Shown here: positions 24,114 to 32,359 of the stretch, in pieces | How the letters are laid out: each line of letters begins with the position of its first letter | How positions within the stretch are numbered: position 1 is the stretch's first letter | NCBI GenBank assembly: GCA_023382655.1 | Contig: JAHDWK010000007.1 | Coordinates: 124,001-188,000, forward strand | Length of the DNA stretch: 64,000 nt | Origin: Anaerolineae bacterium | Lineage (GTDB): Bacteria; Chloroflexota; Anaerolineae; Promineifilales; Promineifilaceae | Direction: 5' to 3' | The notes under the pieces: model-generated | Seen by the model: the letters and a program-made list of their open reading frames with translations, nothing else | Databases searched by the model: none | Told to the model about the DNA's origin: nothing | Made by a program: the position numbers and the translations under genes

Positions 24114-25573
24114 ACAACCTGGGCGTGACCTATGACATCTGGGATACCAATAACTCCGACAACGAACCAACGGCTGCTCAACTGGCTGCTTACCACACCG
24201 TCATCTGGTTCACCGGTGCTGAGTTTGGCTTCCCTCAAGGCACCGGCACTGCCGGGCCGGGCGCGGCGGGTGAGTCTGCTCTGGAAAGCTGGCTGGATAC
24301 CAATAAATGCCTCTTCATCAGCAGCCAGGATTACCACTACGACAAGGGGTTAACGTCCTTTATGAGTACCTACCTGGGTGTAGCCAGCGTCACCGATGAC
24401 AGCGGCAATTACACCTCTGTTACTGGACAGGGGGCGGTATTTGGTGGTCTGGGGCCTTATGCTTTGACTTATCCATTTTCCGATTTTTCCGATATTGTGA
24501 ACCCGGACGGCACGGCCGTTACCGCCTTCCGCGGCAACAACCTTAACAGTGGGGCAGTGAATAAGGACAATGGCGTTTACCGCACCACATTCTGGGGTTT
24601 CCCCTGGGAAGCGATCAGCACGGCCGTCAACCGCGAACAGGCCATGCAAACCGTGTTGGACTGGTGTGCGCCACCGACAGGAGGCACGGCCGTATGGGAT
24701 GGCGGCGGCATTACTAATGATTGGAGCGAAGCAATCAACTGGGTGGGAGATGTGGTTCCGCAAGCCACCGATACCGTATTGTTTGACACCACCTCCACCA
24801 AAGATGCCCTGTTGGATGTTACCTTCCCCGGCACGGTAGCCAACATCATCATCAACAGCGGCTATACCGGCACCATCACGATGGATCGCCCCTTTACCGT
24901 CACGGGTGATTACACGCAGGTGGATGGCGTGTTTGTGGTCAGCGATCCAGCAACGGCTGTGATGACCGTTGGTGGCAACATGACTCATACCGGCGGCATC
25001 CTGCGTCAGACACAAACGGTGAGCGGTACGGCCGTACCCTTCCTGCACATTGAAGATGGCGCGACCGTTATCAAATATCGCGGTGCTACCCTGGACGCCA
25101 CACCCTACAGCAGCAATTTGGGCGCTGTCACCGTCAACATCCGCGCCGTAGACCGGGTGACGCAGTTTTGCACCAATACCGGCGCTATGTCTGGCCCCTA
25201 TGCCGGGCGCTGCTTTGACGTAACGCCCACCATCCCCGGCACAGCCATGCTGCGCCTGTATGCCCTCACCAGCGAACTGCCCGGCGGCACGTTCAACCCG
25301 GCGGTTTATCATGACACAACCGGCATGGGTAATTGGGTGCGGCTCACCACCAACGCCGCCACCGGCACAGCGGGCGTGTACACCTATGCCGAAGCCGAAG
25401 CCGCCGGCTTTTCGCCATTTTTGATTGGGGATGTAGTGGAATCGCCAACGGCCGTGACCCTAACCAATCTCTCCACTGCGAACAATAACACCGTGCTGTT
25501 GACGGCCGTGTTCATGCTAGTACTGCTCATGCTAACCGGCATCTTCATTTGGGCACAGCGCCAGGTGAAGTGA
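23894..25573 (+). CDS. M36 protease gene, 3' part: FN3 remainder, ThuA-like domain, beta-repeat, TM anchor
   Basis: Continuation of the metalloprotease in the other frame. It first completes the FN3 domain (TTNHTVGTALNPTTLYFWRV). It then gives a Rossmann-like segment (LSVLLVDDDDNAPNVQATY, HTVIWFTGAEFGFP, CLFISSQDYHYD) resembling the ThuA/glutamine-amidotransferase-like domains found in secreted Chloroflexota proteins. A beta-helix-like stretch follows (WDGGGITNDWSEAINWVGDV, ANIIINSGYTGTITM). It ends with a transmembrane anchor (TVLLTAVFMLVLLMLTGIFI) and a short basic tail. As an independent ORF it could only start at internal codons and would lack a signal peptide, so I treat it as part of one surface-anchored enzyme. 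Confidence 0.8.
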   Translation, partial: NIVYSAAEPTTNHTVGTALNPTTLYFWRVRAQNPCGFGAFAFPFSFITGNLSVLLVDDDDNAPNVQATYTSALNNLGVTYDIWDTNNSDNEPTAAQLAAYHTVIWFTGAEFGFPQGTGTAGPGAAGESALESWLDTNKCLFISSQDYHYDKGLTSFMSTYLGVASVTDDSGNYTSVTGQGAVFGGLGPYALTYPFSDFSDIVNPDGTAVTAFRGNNLNSGAVNKDNGVYRTTFWGFPWEAISTAVNREQAMQTVLDWCAPPTGGTAVWDGGGITNDWSEAINWVGDVVPQATDTVLFDTTSTKDALLDVTFPGTVANIIINSGYTGTITMDRPFTVTGDYTQVDGVFVVSDPATAVMTVGGNMTHTGGILRQTQTVSGTAVPFLHIEDGATVIKYRGATLDATPYSSNLGAVTVNIRAVDRVTQFCTNTGAMSGPYAGRCFDVTPTIPGTAMLRLYALTSELPGGTFNPAVYHDTTGMGNWVRLTTNAATGTAGVYTYAEAEAAGFSPFLIGDVVESPTAVTLTNLSTANNNTVLLTAVFMLVLLMLTGIFIWAQRQVK

Positions 25574-25579
25574 GATTAG

Positions 25580-25652
25580 AACCGCGGAGAACGCAGAGGG
25601 CGCGGAGTTTTTCCTCATTCTAGCCTCTGCGTTCTCCGCGCCCTCTGCGGTT
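25580..25652. repeat. GCGGAGAACGCAGAGG inverted repeat between convergent genes
   Basis: CGCGGAGAACGCAGAGG (25583-25599) pairs exactly with 25624-25640, and further GCGGTT/AACCGC ends extend it. It separates the protease gene from the converging GT4 gene. The TAA of that gene is in the right end, and the stem with its TTTTT loop could act as a terminator. Confidence 0.8.
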
Positions 25653-26922
25653 AATCCCTTACCAGTTGATGGTAAATCTGGTTGAACTGGGGGACAACCA
25701 CACGCCAGTCATAGGCGGCGGCGAATTGGCGGGCGGCGGCGCCCAGGCGGGTACATTCAGCAGGGTCATTCAGCAAGCGCAGCACGGCCGTAGCCATCTC
25801 CTCTGCCCCGTCTGCCAACACAATCTCACGGCCGTCCACCACCGGAAACCCCTCCGCCCCCACTCGTGTACTGACAATGGCTTTGCTCGCCGCCATCGCC
25901 TCAATCAGCTTCAGGCGGGTGCCGCTGCCCACACGAAAGGGCATGATAAACAGTTTTGCGCCCGCCAGGTACGGCCGTACATCCTCCACCCACCCCGTCA
26001 CCGTCACGCCAGGCACAGCGCGCAGCCGATCTAAACGCGGATGCGGTTTTTGGCCAACAATGGCCCAGGTCGTAGACGGCCAGGCCGCCCGCACCATCGG
26101 CCACACCTCATCGGCAAACCATAATACGGCATCCACGTTAGGCCGATAATCCATTTTGCCGCTGAAAACCAGGTCGTAACGCAGACCTGACAGGTTGGCA
26201 ACCAAAGGTTGCTCCAAACCTGTCAGGTCTTGATATTCGGTGATGTCTATGCAGTTGGGGATGACGGAGATTGGAGATTGGGAGATTGGGAGATTAGGAG
26301 ATTGGAGATTGGAGAGTAGAGATTGGAGGTGGCGTTTGTCGGTTTCGGACACGGCCGTGACCCCATCCGCATTTTCACATGCCCACCGCTCAAAACGGGC
26401 CAGCCGCCCCACTTGCACCCACGAATAAGCTGCCGCCGGCCAGCGACGCGGCTGCGGCCAATCCGTCTGCATATTGCGCCGCTGCAACTCCGTCTCTGCA
26501 TTGTGATTGTCAAATACAATCTTAACAACCTTGTTGGCTACGCGAATAACATCAATGTATCGCGCCAGTTCGATACCCTCGATTTGCACCACATCGAAGT
26601 GATGGGTGGCCAGCAAATGGCGCAGCCGGGCGGCAAAGGCGGGGCTGTAGAGGCGGTGGGCCATGTCCGGCAGGCGGGTGGTGAGAAGTTGGCGCAACCG
26701 CTGACCAGTGGAACGGGCCGGGGCGGGCACGGTTTCGATGTGGCGGCAAAGGGCAGAAAGAGGGGTGATTTGGTCGGGAACGGCCGCTTGCCCCTCTTCC
26801 AAAAAGCTCAACAAGGTAATCTCATGGTCGGCCACCAATCCGCGAATGACGTGAAAGTTGCGCAAGCTGGTACCTTGCTGCGGTGGGTAGGGGAGTTGAG
26901 GGGTGAGGAGGAGGAGTTTCAT
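25651..26922 (-). CDS. GT4-family glycosyltransferase carrying two in-frame repeat insertions
   Basis: A 423-residue GT-B glycosyltransferase, probably building cell-surface polysaccharide. The N-terminal domain starts MKLLLLTPQLPYPPQQGTSL. The C-terminal domain has the family landmarks LVFSGKMDYRPNVDAVLWF, WAIVGQKPHPRL, VTVTGWVEDVRPYLAG and the E-x7-E-like GSGTRLKLIEAMAASKAIVST. I start at 26922; the 15 upstream codons are encoded by a GGGAGATT repeat. Between the domains two stretches unlike any relative are encoded by repeats: SNLQSPNLPISQSP (26266-26328) and DLTGLEQPLVANLSGL (26183-26230). The frame survives both. It follows a second GT4 gene. Confidence 0.88.
   Translation of the reverse strand: MKLLLLTPQLPYPPQQGTSLRNFHVIRGLVADHEITLLSFLEEGQAAVPDQITPLSALCRHIETVPAPARSTGQRLRQLLTTRLPDMAHRLYSPAFAARLRHLLATHHFDVVQIEGIELARYIDVIRVANKVVKIVFDNHNAETELQRRNMQTDWPQPRRWPAAAYSWVQVGRLARFERWACENADGVTAVSETDKRHLQSLLSNLQSPNLPISQSPISVIPNCIDITEYQDLTGLEQPLVANLSGLRYDLVFSGKMDYRPNVDAVLWFADEVWPMVRAAWPSTTWAIVGQKPHPRLDRLRAVPGVTVTGWVEDVRPYLAGAKLFIMPFRVGSGTRLKLIEAMAASKAIVSTRVGAEGFPVVDGREIVLADGAEEMATAVLRLLNDPAECTRLGAAARQFAAAYDWRVVVPQFNQIYHQLVRD
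26183..26230. repeat. GACCTGACAGGTT hairpin inside the GT4 coding sequence
   Basis: AGACCTGACAGGTT (26183-26196) and AACCTGTCAGGTCT (26217-26230) are exact complements. GGCAACC and GGTTGC pair within the loop. The length of 48 bp keeps the frame. The core resembles the terminator at 1181. Confidence 0.85.
26266..26328. repeat. GGAGATT(GG) tandem array inside the GT4 coding sequence
   Basis: About eight units of GGAGATT or GGGAGATT in a row. The same array occurs 600 bp away at 26926, upstream of the same gene. Confidence 0.9.
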
Positions 26923-26925
26923 AGG

Positions 26926-26984
26926 GGATTGGGAGATTGGGAGATTGGGAGATTGGCAATCTCCCAATCTCTCAATCTCTTAAT
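26926..26984. repeat. GGGAGATT tandem array with inverted half
   Basis: Four GGGAGATT-type units (26926-26956) followed by AATCTCCCAATCTCTCAATC, which folds back on them. It lies between the two GT4 genes and overlaps the last codons and stop of the upstream one. Confidence 0.88.
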
Positions 26985-28084
26985 TCACCATAAATATTCA
27001 ATGTCATTTCCGCCGCTTTTTGCCAGGAAAAGGTTTGGGCCTGTTTGTAGCCGCGCCGGATCATGCGTTCACGCTGCTGGTCGTCGGTGAGGACGCGGTA
27101 AAGGGCGTCGGTCCATTCTTCTTCGTCCAGCACATCCAAAATAAGCCCGGCGTCGCCGGCGATCTCCGGCAGCGAGCCGCGATTGCTGACGATGACGGGG
27201 CAGCCGCAGTGCTGCGCTTCCAGGGCGGGCAGGCCAAACCCTTCATAATGGGAGGGGGTCGCCAGCACCCCGGCAGCGTGATAAAGGTGCGCCAGCGGCT
27301 CATCCCCTACCCCTTCCAGATGATGCACATGTCCGGCCAGCCCCAATTCCTGGACGGTGCGAAAGATTTCTTCATAGAGCCACCCTTTACGGCCGACCAA
27401 CACCAGCGGCACATCAATTTTGTAGACTGTGCGCAGGCCATGATACGCTCGCAGCAAAAAGGGGATGTTTTTGCGCGGTTCCAGCGTGCCCACGCAAAGG
27501 ATGAAGTTGCGCGGCAGCCTATAGTGAGCCAGCGTTTGGTTCACGGCCGTGTCCGTTACCGGTTTTGCATACAGGGGGTTGGCTGCCAGATGGACGGTGG
27601 TTATTTTGTCCGGCGGCACGCGCAAATGTTCGATCAGGTCATGGCGGGTGGCGTGGCTGTCGGCAGAAATGTGGTCGGCCGTATGCACCGCCCAGGCGAT
27701 CTGGTCGGCGTAGTAGCGCATACTTTCGGGGGTCAGGAATTGGGGGTAATAGATGAAGTTCAGGTCATGCACGGTGATGATGCGCCGTTTAGCGCCGCCG
27801 TTGGGAGGGATAAAGTCAGGGCTGTGCAGCACATCCAATCGGCGCGGCCACAGTTCCAATGCCAGCGCCCACCGCTCCCAGCGATGGTGGCAAGGGGTGA
27901 ACAGGTTGTGGCGACGGAAATTGGCGGCGGCTGGGGCGTAGGTACGGCCGTCCTTGTGCATCTGAAACACGCTGTACTGGTTGGCGGCGTCCAGTTCTGC
28001 CAACGCGGGCAGCAGATACAAAATGTATTGGCTGATGCCGCCCATCTGGTAAAAAGGCAGCCGGGCGTCTATGCCGATATGCAT
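26972..28084 (-). CDS. GT4-family glycosyltransferase (mannosyltransferase type)
   Basis: A 370-residue GT-B enzyme. The N-terminus MHIGIDARLPFYQMGGISQY is typical of GT4 mannosyl/glucosyltransferases. The acceptor-domain stretch TVHDLNFIYYPQFLTPES, the donor-domain core LCVGTLEPRKNIPFLLRAY and the E-x7-E motif in SHYEGFGLPALEAQHCGCPV are all intact. The sixteen codons before this ATG are made by the GTGATGC repeat and are unlikely to be translated. It is transcribed in the same direction as CapA and the next glycosyltransferase, suggesting one surface-polysaccharide locus. Confidence 0.92.
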   Translation of the reverse strand: MHIGIDARLPFYQMGGISQYILYLLPALAELDAANQYSVFQMHKDGRTYAPAAANFRRHNLFTPCHHRWERWALALELWPRRLDVLHSPDFIPPNGGAKRRIITVHDLNFIYYPQFLTPESMRYYADQIAWAVHTADHISADSHATRHDLIEHLRVPPDKITTVHLAANPLYAKPVTDTAVNQTLAHYRLPRNFILCVGTLEPRKNIPFLLRAYHGLRTVYKIDVPLVLVGRKGWLYEEIFRTVQELGLAGHVHHLEGVGDEPLAHLYHAAGVLATPSHYEGFGLPALEAQHCGCPVIVSNRGSLPEIAGDAGLILDVLDEEEWTDALYRVLTDDQQRERMIRRGYKQAQTFSWQKAAEMTLNIYGELRD

Positions 28085-28087
28085 ATG

Positions 28088-28139
28088 AGTGATGGGTGAT
28101 GCGTGATGCGTGACATAGGGGTCACGTATCACGCATCAC
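28088..28139. repeat. TGATGCG heptamer array with inverted half
   Basis: GTGATGCGTGATGCGTGAC followed, after ATAGGG, by GTCACGTATCACGCATCACG. It forms a hairpin between the CapA gene and the GT4 gene, touching the CapA stop codon. Confidence 0.88.
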
Positions 28140-29746
28140 GGAAAAAAGCTGGCCGCAAACACGGCCGTCAATAATTCTGCTCGTTCTGCCGGTGTCATCT
28201 GGCGGATGCGGGCGTAATCTTCGTTCAGGCCCGTCCACAGGTCAACGTGCAGGATACGGCCGTCATACACCGTGTAAATGTCTAAAAAAGTCTGGCGTGA
28301 ACCCAATGACCACATCTGGTCGGCCAACAGATTGCCCAGACCATAATGGATAAACGCGCCATCTACAAAAGCAAAGCCTTGCGGGAAGTGGGCATGACTG
28401 CCGGAAACGGCCGCCGCCCCGGCCCGCGCCAGGTCGTTAAACGCCCGCCGCTGTTCCACCAACACCGCGTACTGATAATCCTCCAGATATTGCAAGGTGG
28501 CAAACACCAGATAACCATCCGCCGCCAGTTGGCTGATTTGCGCCTGCATATCGCTGTAATCGCCGCAGGGCAGCGCGCCGGGCTGCGTCTCGGTGGCCCA
28601 ACCATATTCGGGGCCGACCGGGTTGCAGCCGACAAAGGCGATTTTGTTGCCATTGTGTTCGATGAGCAACGGCCGTGCCGCATCGGCCAAATCGCGCCCA
28701 CCGCCAAACCATTGCATCCCATTTTCTTCATACAGGTCAAAGGTGTGCAGCAGTGCGCCTGTGCCCCAATCATTCAAATGATTGCCCGTCATCTCGTTGA
28801 TGTCAATGCCCATCCAGGTCATCAATTCAAAGTATTCATCCCGGTTACAAACGTTGTCGCTGTCAAACGGGTCGGCGGGGGGGCAGTTGGGGGCAAAGGC
28901 GTTTTCGTTGCTCATGTGGGCGATGTCGGCCATTTGCAGAACGGGGCCGGTCTCTTCGCCGGGGTATTGGATGCCGTATTTGTCCATGCGGTCGGCCACG
29001 GCGCGGCGCATCCCAGCAGGGCCGGTCATGACGATGTGGGTGACACGGCCGTCGTCCCAATTACCAATCTCTCCTGGCCACGGCTCACCCGTATCGGCCG
29101 TTTCCGGTTCCAGCGGGATGATCAGGGGATAGGCGGCGGGGTCAAAATCCATGTCAATGGGGGCTACACCATCCACGCGCAGCACCTTCAGGCGCGGTTC
29201 TAGCTGGTGAAAGGGGATGATGGTCAACACCGGCTCGGTGTAACTGGTTTGGGCCGCCCACAAAGCGTCCACCAGTTCATCCGCCGGCACAGTCACACCC
29301 GGTTGGTCTGGTTCACCCCACCAGATACGCAGGCGCACGGCCGTGTCCTCGTCCAACAACAATTCCCCTGCCTGCCACAACGCCTGCACGTCGGCCATCC
29401 TGATCTCATCCGGGATGGTGGCAAAGGGCGCAGCCACGGCATAGAGCCAGGCGGCGGGGAGTGACAAGATGACCGGGTGAGTGGGTGACACGGTGACGGT
29501 TGGGAGAGGGGTGGGCGTTGCGGGGGGTGTCTCGGTGACAGGGGGAAGGGGTGAGGGGGTGAGGGTGGGAGATGGGGACACGGTGACAAGGTGAGGGGGT
29601 GAAGGGGTGAGGGTGGGGAGCACGGCCGTATTGTCCGGCGCGGCCGTCTCCTCTGGCCCACACGCCACCAGCCCACCCAACGCCATCAACAGGCTAACAA
29701 TAAAAAATCTTCGCGCTTGTCGCGCTCGTCGCGGATCCCTCTGCAT
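28136..29746 (-). CDS. CapA/PgsA-family lipoprotein
   Basis: A 536-residue exported lipoprotein. The signal peptide ends in the lipobox LVAC (Cys about 29). A low-complexity Thr/Pro/Ser/Val linker (about 35-95) is encoded by GGTGAGGG/GGTGACA-like repeats. The C-terminal half is a CapA metallophosphatase-like domain. It has MADIAHMSNENAFAPN, GIDINEMTGNHLNDWG, GGGRDLADAARPLL, KIAFVGCNP and SGSHAHFPQGF, with the His and Asn residues expected at the metal site. Relatives take part in poly-gamma-glutamate or capsule production. The ribosome site AAAGGAG precedes the ATG. The adjacent glycosyltransferases fit a capsule role. Confidence 0.88.
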   Translation of the reverse strand: MQRDPRRARQARRFFIVSLLMALGGLVACGPEETAAPDNTAVLPTLTPSPPHLVTVSPSPTLTPSPLPPVTETPPATPTPLPTVTVSPTHPVILSLPAAWLYAVAAPFATIPDEIRMADVQALWQAGELLLDEDTAVRLRIWWGEPDQPGVTVPADELVDALWAAQTSYTEPVLTIIPFHQLEPRLKVLRVDGVAPIDMDFDPAAYPLIIPLEPETADTGEPWPGEIGNWDDGRVTHIVMTGPAGMRRAVADRMDKYGIQYPGEETGPVLQMADIAHMSNENAFAPNCPPADPFDSDNVCNRDEYFELMTWMGIDINEMTGNHLNDWGTGALLHTFDLYEENGMQWFGGGRDLADAARPLLIEHNGNKIAFVGCNPVGPEYGWATETQPGALPCGDYSDMQAQISQLAADGYLVFATLQYLEDYQYAVLVEQRRAFNDLARAGAAAVSGSHAHFPQGFAFVDGAFIHYGLGNLLADQMWSLGSRQTFLDIYTVYDGRILHVDLWTGLNEDYARIRQMTPAERAELLTAVFAASFFP

Positions 29747-29818
29747 CTTCTTCTCCTTTAACCCTTTGCCTCTACTTCGACTGCGCTCAGCACAAGTTTG
29801 CGCCTTTGCCTTGAAAAA

Positions 29819-31129
29819 CTACCCCCACCACCACAGGGCAAAAGCCGCCACATACCGACCAATGGCGATAACGGCCAATGCGCCTGCCAGACTGGTGCCA
29901 TCGGCCAGCAGCGGCCCGGCTAACGCGCCTAACAAGATGGCGGCGTTGAAGGTGAGATGATACCAGGCCAGATGATACGGCCGTTCCTCCTCCGGCGTTT
30001 TGTCGTAAATATAGTTGCTCAGCGCGCCACCGGCCAATGACCAGGCCACACCGCCCACGGCCGAGGTGAAAAGGAAGAGGGGTAGATTGGTGGTCACGGC
30101 CGTGAGCGCCGGATACAAACTCATCAACAATACCCCCATCACCAACACCTGCTTGTGATTGGAACGCGCCGTTATCCGCGCCAACTGCATCGAGCCGAGC
30201 AGCACGGTGGCGTAAAAGACGGCGTTGCCCATACTGATTTCTGTATCGGTCAGCCCCAGGTCATTCACCCAAAACAGGGGAAAAAGGGGAATGGCCAGGA
30301 ATTGGGCCAGGTGAAAGGCAAACAACAGACTCAACACCACCCCAAACGGCGTGCGGAAAATCTGGCGGCTGATAGAAGGCCGGGGACGGCTGCGGGCCAT
30401 AAACCGCAACCCCACCGACAGCCGCAGCTCTTGCGCCCAGGCACGCAGCGCGCCCGGATGCGCCCAGTCACCCAGGCTGCGCCCCACCCGTGTGGTAGGT
30501 TCATGCGGCAGCCGGATCAGGTACAGATGCAGGCTGCTCATCATCGCGCCCACAAAACCGATGGCAAACACGACCTGATAGCCTTGCGGAAACGGCATTC
30601 GATCCAGAACGACGCCGCTGATGAGGGTGGTGATGATGAAGACCAGCGCCAGCAGGGCATTGCGCACACCGACGACGTGGCTGCGCCATTCGGGGGGCAC
30701 CACTTCGGCAAACATGGAGTTGAAACCAATCGCCAGCGCCGTGCCCGGAATGCTCATGAGCAGCACCAGGGCGATGAGCGCCCACACTTGCAAATAGGGG
30801 GCTAAAAAGAGGGGCAAAAAGACCCAGGCGAGATAAAAAATGCGGTGCCAGATGGATGTCCAGAAGACGGTGCGGGTTAATGACCGTTTTTGTAACCACT
30901 GCCCCGCCGGTAAGGTAATGGCCAGGCTGATGATGGCCGGGGCGGCATTGAGCAGCCCAATTTGAAAGCCATCTGCTCCTTGCCGTGTGGCGTAGATGGC
31001 CATAAAGGAAATGGCGGTGCCGTTTAATACGCCAAACCAGGCGATGTCCAGATATAAATGCCAAAAATTGGCGCGATGTTCGGCGGGAACGGCCGTCCCT
31101 TTCCGCCGGAACAACGATAATGTTGTCAT
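29819..31129 (-). CDS. Major facilitator superfamily permease
   Basis: A 436-residue permease with about twelve hydrophobic helices in two halves and a central cytoplasmic loop (about residues 200-245). The first helices (FGVLNGTAISFMAIYATRQG, then IGLLNAAPAIISLAITLPAG) and the GFVGAMMSSLHLYLIRLPH end of the first half are typical of drug or solute MFS carriers. No substrate-specific motif is evident. It stands upstream of CapA on the same strand, separated by 72 bp. It may export a precursor of the same surface polymer, but that is only context. Confidence 0.85.
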   Translation of the reverse strand: MTTLSLFRRKGTAVPAEHRANFWHLYLDIAWFGVLNGTAISFMAIYATRQGADGFQIGLLNAAPAIISLAITLPAGQWLQKRSLTRTVFWTSIWHRIFYLAWVFLPLFLAPYLQVWALIALVLLMSIPGTALAIGFNSMFAEVVPPEWRSHVVGVRNALLALVFIITTLISGVVLDRMPFPQGYQVVFAIGFVGAMMSSLHLYLIRLPHEPTTRVGRSLGDWAHPGALRAWAQELRLSVGLRFMARSRPRPSISRQIFRTPFGVVLSLLFAFHLAQFLAIPLFPLFWVNDLGLTDTEISMGNAVFYATVLLGSMQLARITARSNHKQVLVMGVLLMSLYPALTAVTTNLPLFLFTSAVGGVAWSLAGGALSNYIYDKTPEEERPYHLAWYHLTFNAAILLGALAGPLLADGTSLAGALAVIAIGRYVAAFALWWWG

Positions 31130-31217
31130 CCTGCTTGTACTCCGTGCTGAGATTTTAACGCGGAGGCGCGGGGGCGCAGAGAGAAAATCTGGCTCTACTG
31201 TGTTTCATGGGGTCCGG

Positions 31218-31281
31218 CGTGAAACGTGATGCGTGATGCGTGAACTCTCTCTGGTCACACATCACGTTTCACGCATCACGG
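31218..31281. repeat. TGATGCG heptamer array with inverted half
   Basis: ACGTGATGCGTGATGCGTGA, then CACACATCACGTTTCACGC folding back. It is the same unit as at 28088. It lies in the 616-bp non-coding stretch 31130-31745, which opens the accessory island. Confidence 0.85.
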
Positions 31282-31433
31282 CCTGTCAACCCCTTGAATT
31301 CCCTAAGAGCCGAAAATCTTCCTGCCCTTCACATCCTTCGCGGATCGTTTGGGCTGCCAACGGCCGTCCGCTGGCAGACAGAATGTGTATTATACGCAGG
31401 GGCAGCGGGCCAGACAGGGGTACTTTCAGCTAA

Positions 31434-31505
31434 TCGTAATCCGTGATGCGTGATGCGTAATCCGCGATCCGATCACCGATTACCGATTACGGGTTACGGT
31501 TTACC
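31434..31505. repeat. CGTAATCC/TGATGCG array with inverted half
   Basis: CGTAATCCGTGATGCGTGAT followed by CACCGATTACCGATTACGGG. It mixes the two repeat units used at 7642 and 28088. Confidence 0.85.
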
Positions 31506-31509
31506 GATG

Positions 31510-31594
31510 TATAATCGGCGGCATGATTGTGACCGGCGGGCTGGACAGCTACATGATGCCGAAAAAGACAAGTATCTGGTTACTCTTTTGGTAA
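31510..31594 (+). pseudogene. Relic of a gene start (TATAAT plus 23 codons), copy 1
   Basis: TATAAT (31510-31515), 7 nt, then an ATG opening MIVTGGLDSYMMPKK and a stop at 31592. A second copy at 35067 reads IIVAGSRDSYMMRK with the start ATG changed to ATT. IIVAGSRD is the usual opening of DUF2493/SLOG-fold nucleotide-binding proteins. Both look like remnants of one duplicated gene. Confidence 0.4.
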
Positions 31595-31604
31595 ATAGTG
31601 GAGA

Positions 31605-31685
31605 TTCACGGCCGTAATCCTCTCCCTCCCTCCTCTCTCTTCTAACTATGTTACAAACGCTGGCGCGGTGGGACACTGATCAGAG
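31605..31685. repeat. 84-bp island element, degenerate copy C
   Basis: Starts TTCACGGCCGTA, continues through a pyrimidine-rich stretch, and ends GGCGCGGTGGGACACTGATC. Both ends match copies A (34920) and B (36019), while the middle is diverged. Confidence 0.6.
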
Positions 31686-31745
31686 GATTAGAAGAGGCAT
31701 AAATATGTCAAATCATCCAACAAACACACCAAAGAGGTAAGGACA

Positions 31746-32252
31746 ATGGGTAAGAGAAATTATCTTATTGAGGGAGTCTCCGGCACGGGCAAAACCTCGG
31801 TATGTCATGAGCTGCGCCGACGCGGTTACGCCGCCCTCAATAGTGACCGAGACCTGCGCCAACACACAGACCCAACGACTGGCGAAAGGCTCATAACATT
31901 TTCATCCCCCGAAATCAGACACGCAAGTAATCTTTGGGATGTCGAAAAAGTAAGGCGGTTGGCCGCAAATCAGGACGACGAAGTCACTTTCTTCTGTGGC
32001 GGTTCTCGAAATTTCAACGAGTTCATAGACCTTTTTGATGAAATCTTCATCTTAGACGTTGATGTAGACACACTCAATAAACGGCTCGACAACCGTGCTG
32101 ATGATGACTGGGGCAAGAGCAAAAGCGAGCGGGAACTCATCCTACGTTTACACGCCACAAAAGAAGACATACCCAACAGTGGCATCGTCATAGATGCCAC
32201 ACAGCCGCTTGTCAGCGTCGTGGACGAAATCCTTAGACATGTCCGAGCTTAG
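31746..32252 (+). CDS. Small P-loop kinase (AAA/adenylate-kinase-like)
   Basis: A 168-residue protein with Walker A GVSGTGKT at residues 10-17 and a following helix VCHELRRRGY, typical of small nucleoside/shikimate/aminoglycoside-type kinases. FILDVDVDTLNKRL fits the Walker B to LID transition seen in such kinases. A basic segment (ADDDWGKSKSERELI) would act as lid. A TAAGGACA ribosome site precedes the ATG. It is the first gene of the 31-37 kb island, and its AT-richer codons differ from the flanking genes. The phosphorylated substrate is unknown; phosphotransfer of a small molecule is likely. Confidence 0.75.
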   Translation: MGKRNYLIEGVSGTGKTSVCHELRRRGYAALNSDRDLRQHTDPTTGERLITFSSPEIRHASNLWDVEKVRRLAANQDDEVTFFCGGSRNFNEFIDLFDEIFILDVDVDTLNKRLDNRADDDWGKSKSERELILRLHATKEDIPNSGIVIDATQPLVSVVDEILRHVRA

Positions 32253-32359
32253 GGAGTCTTAGCTATGGCTGAATCCAGCGAAAAAACAAACCCAGAGGGG
32301 ACAAAAATGTTCCTACAGGGCGCATTGTTTTACCAATGTGCATGATCAAAGGATAAACC

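Noticed and set aside
26266-26984. Regular GGGAGATT repeats as a CRISPR array
   Set aside because: Units are 7-8 bp and contiguous, with no unique spacers, and no cas genes are in the window.
27020-28099. 359-codon plus-strand frame opposite the GT4 gene
   Set aside because: Antisense shadow; the minus frame carries all GT4 motifs.
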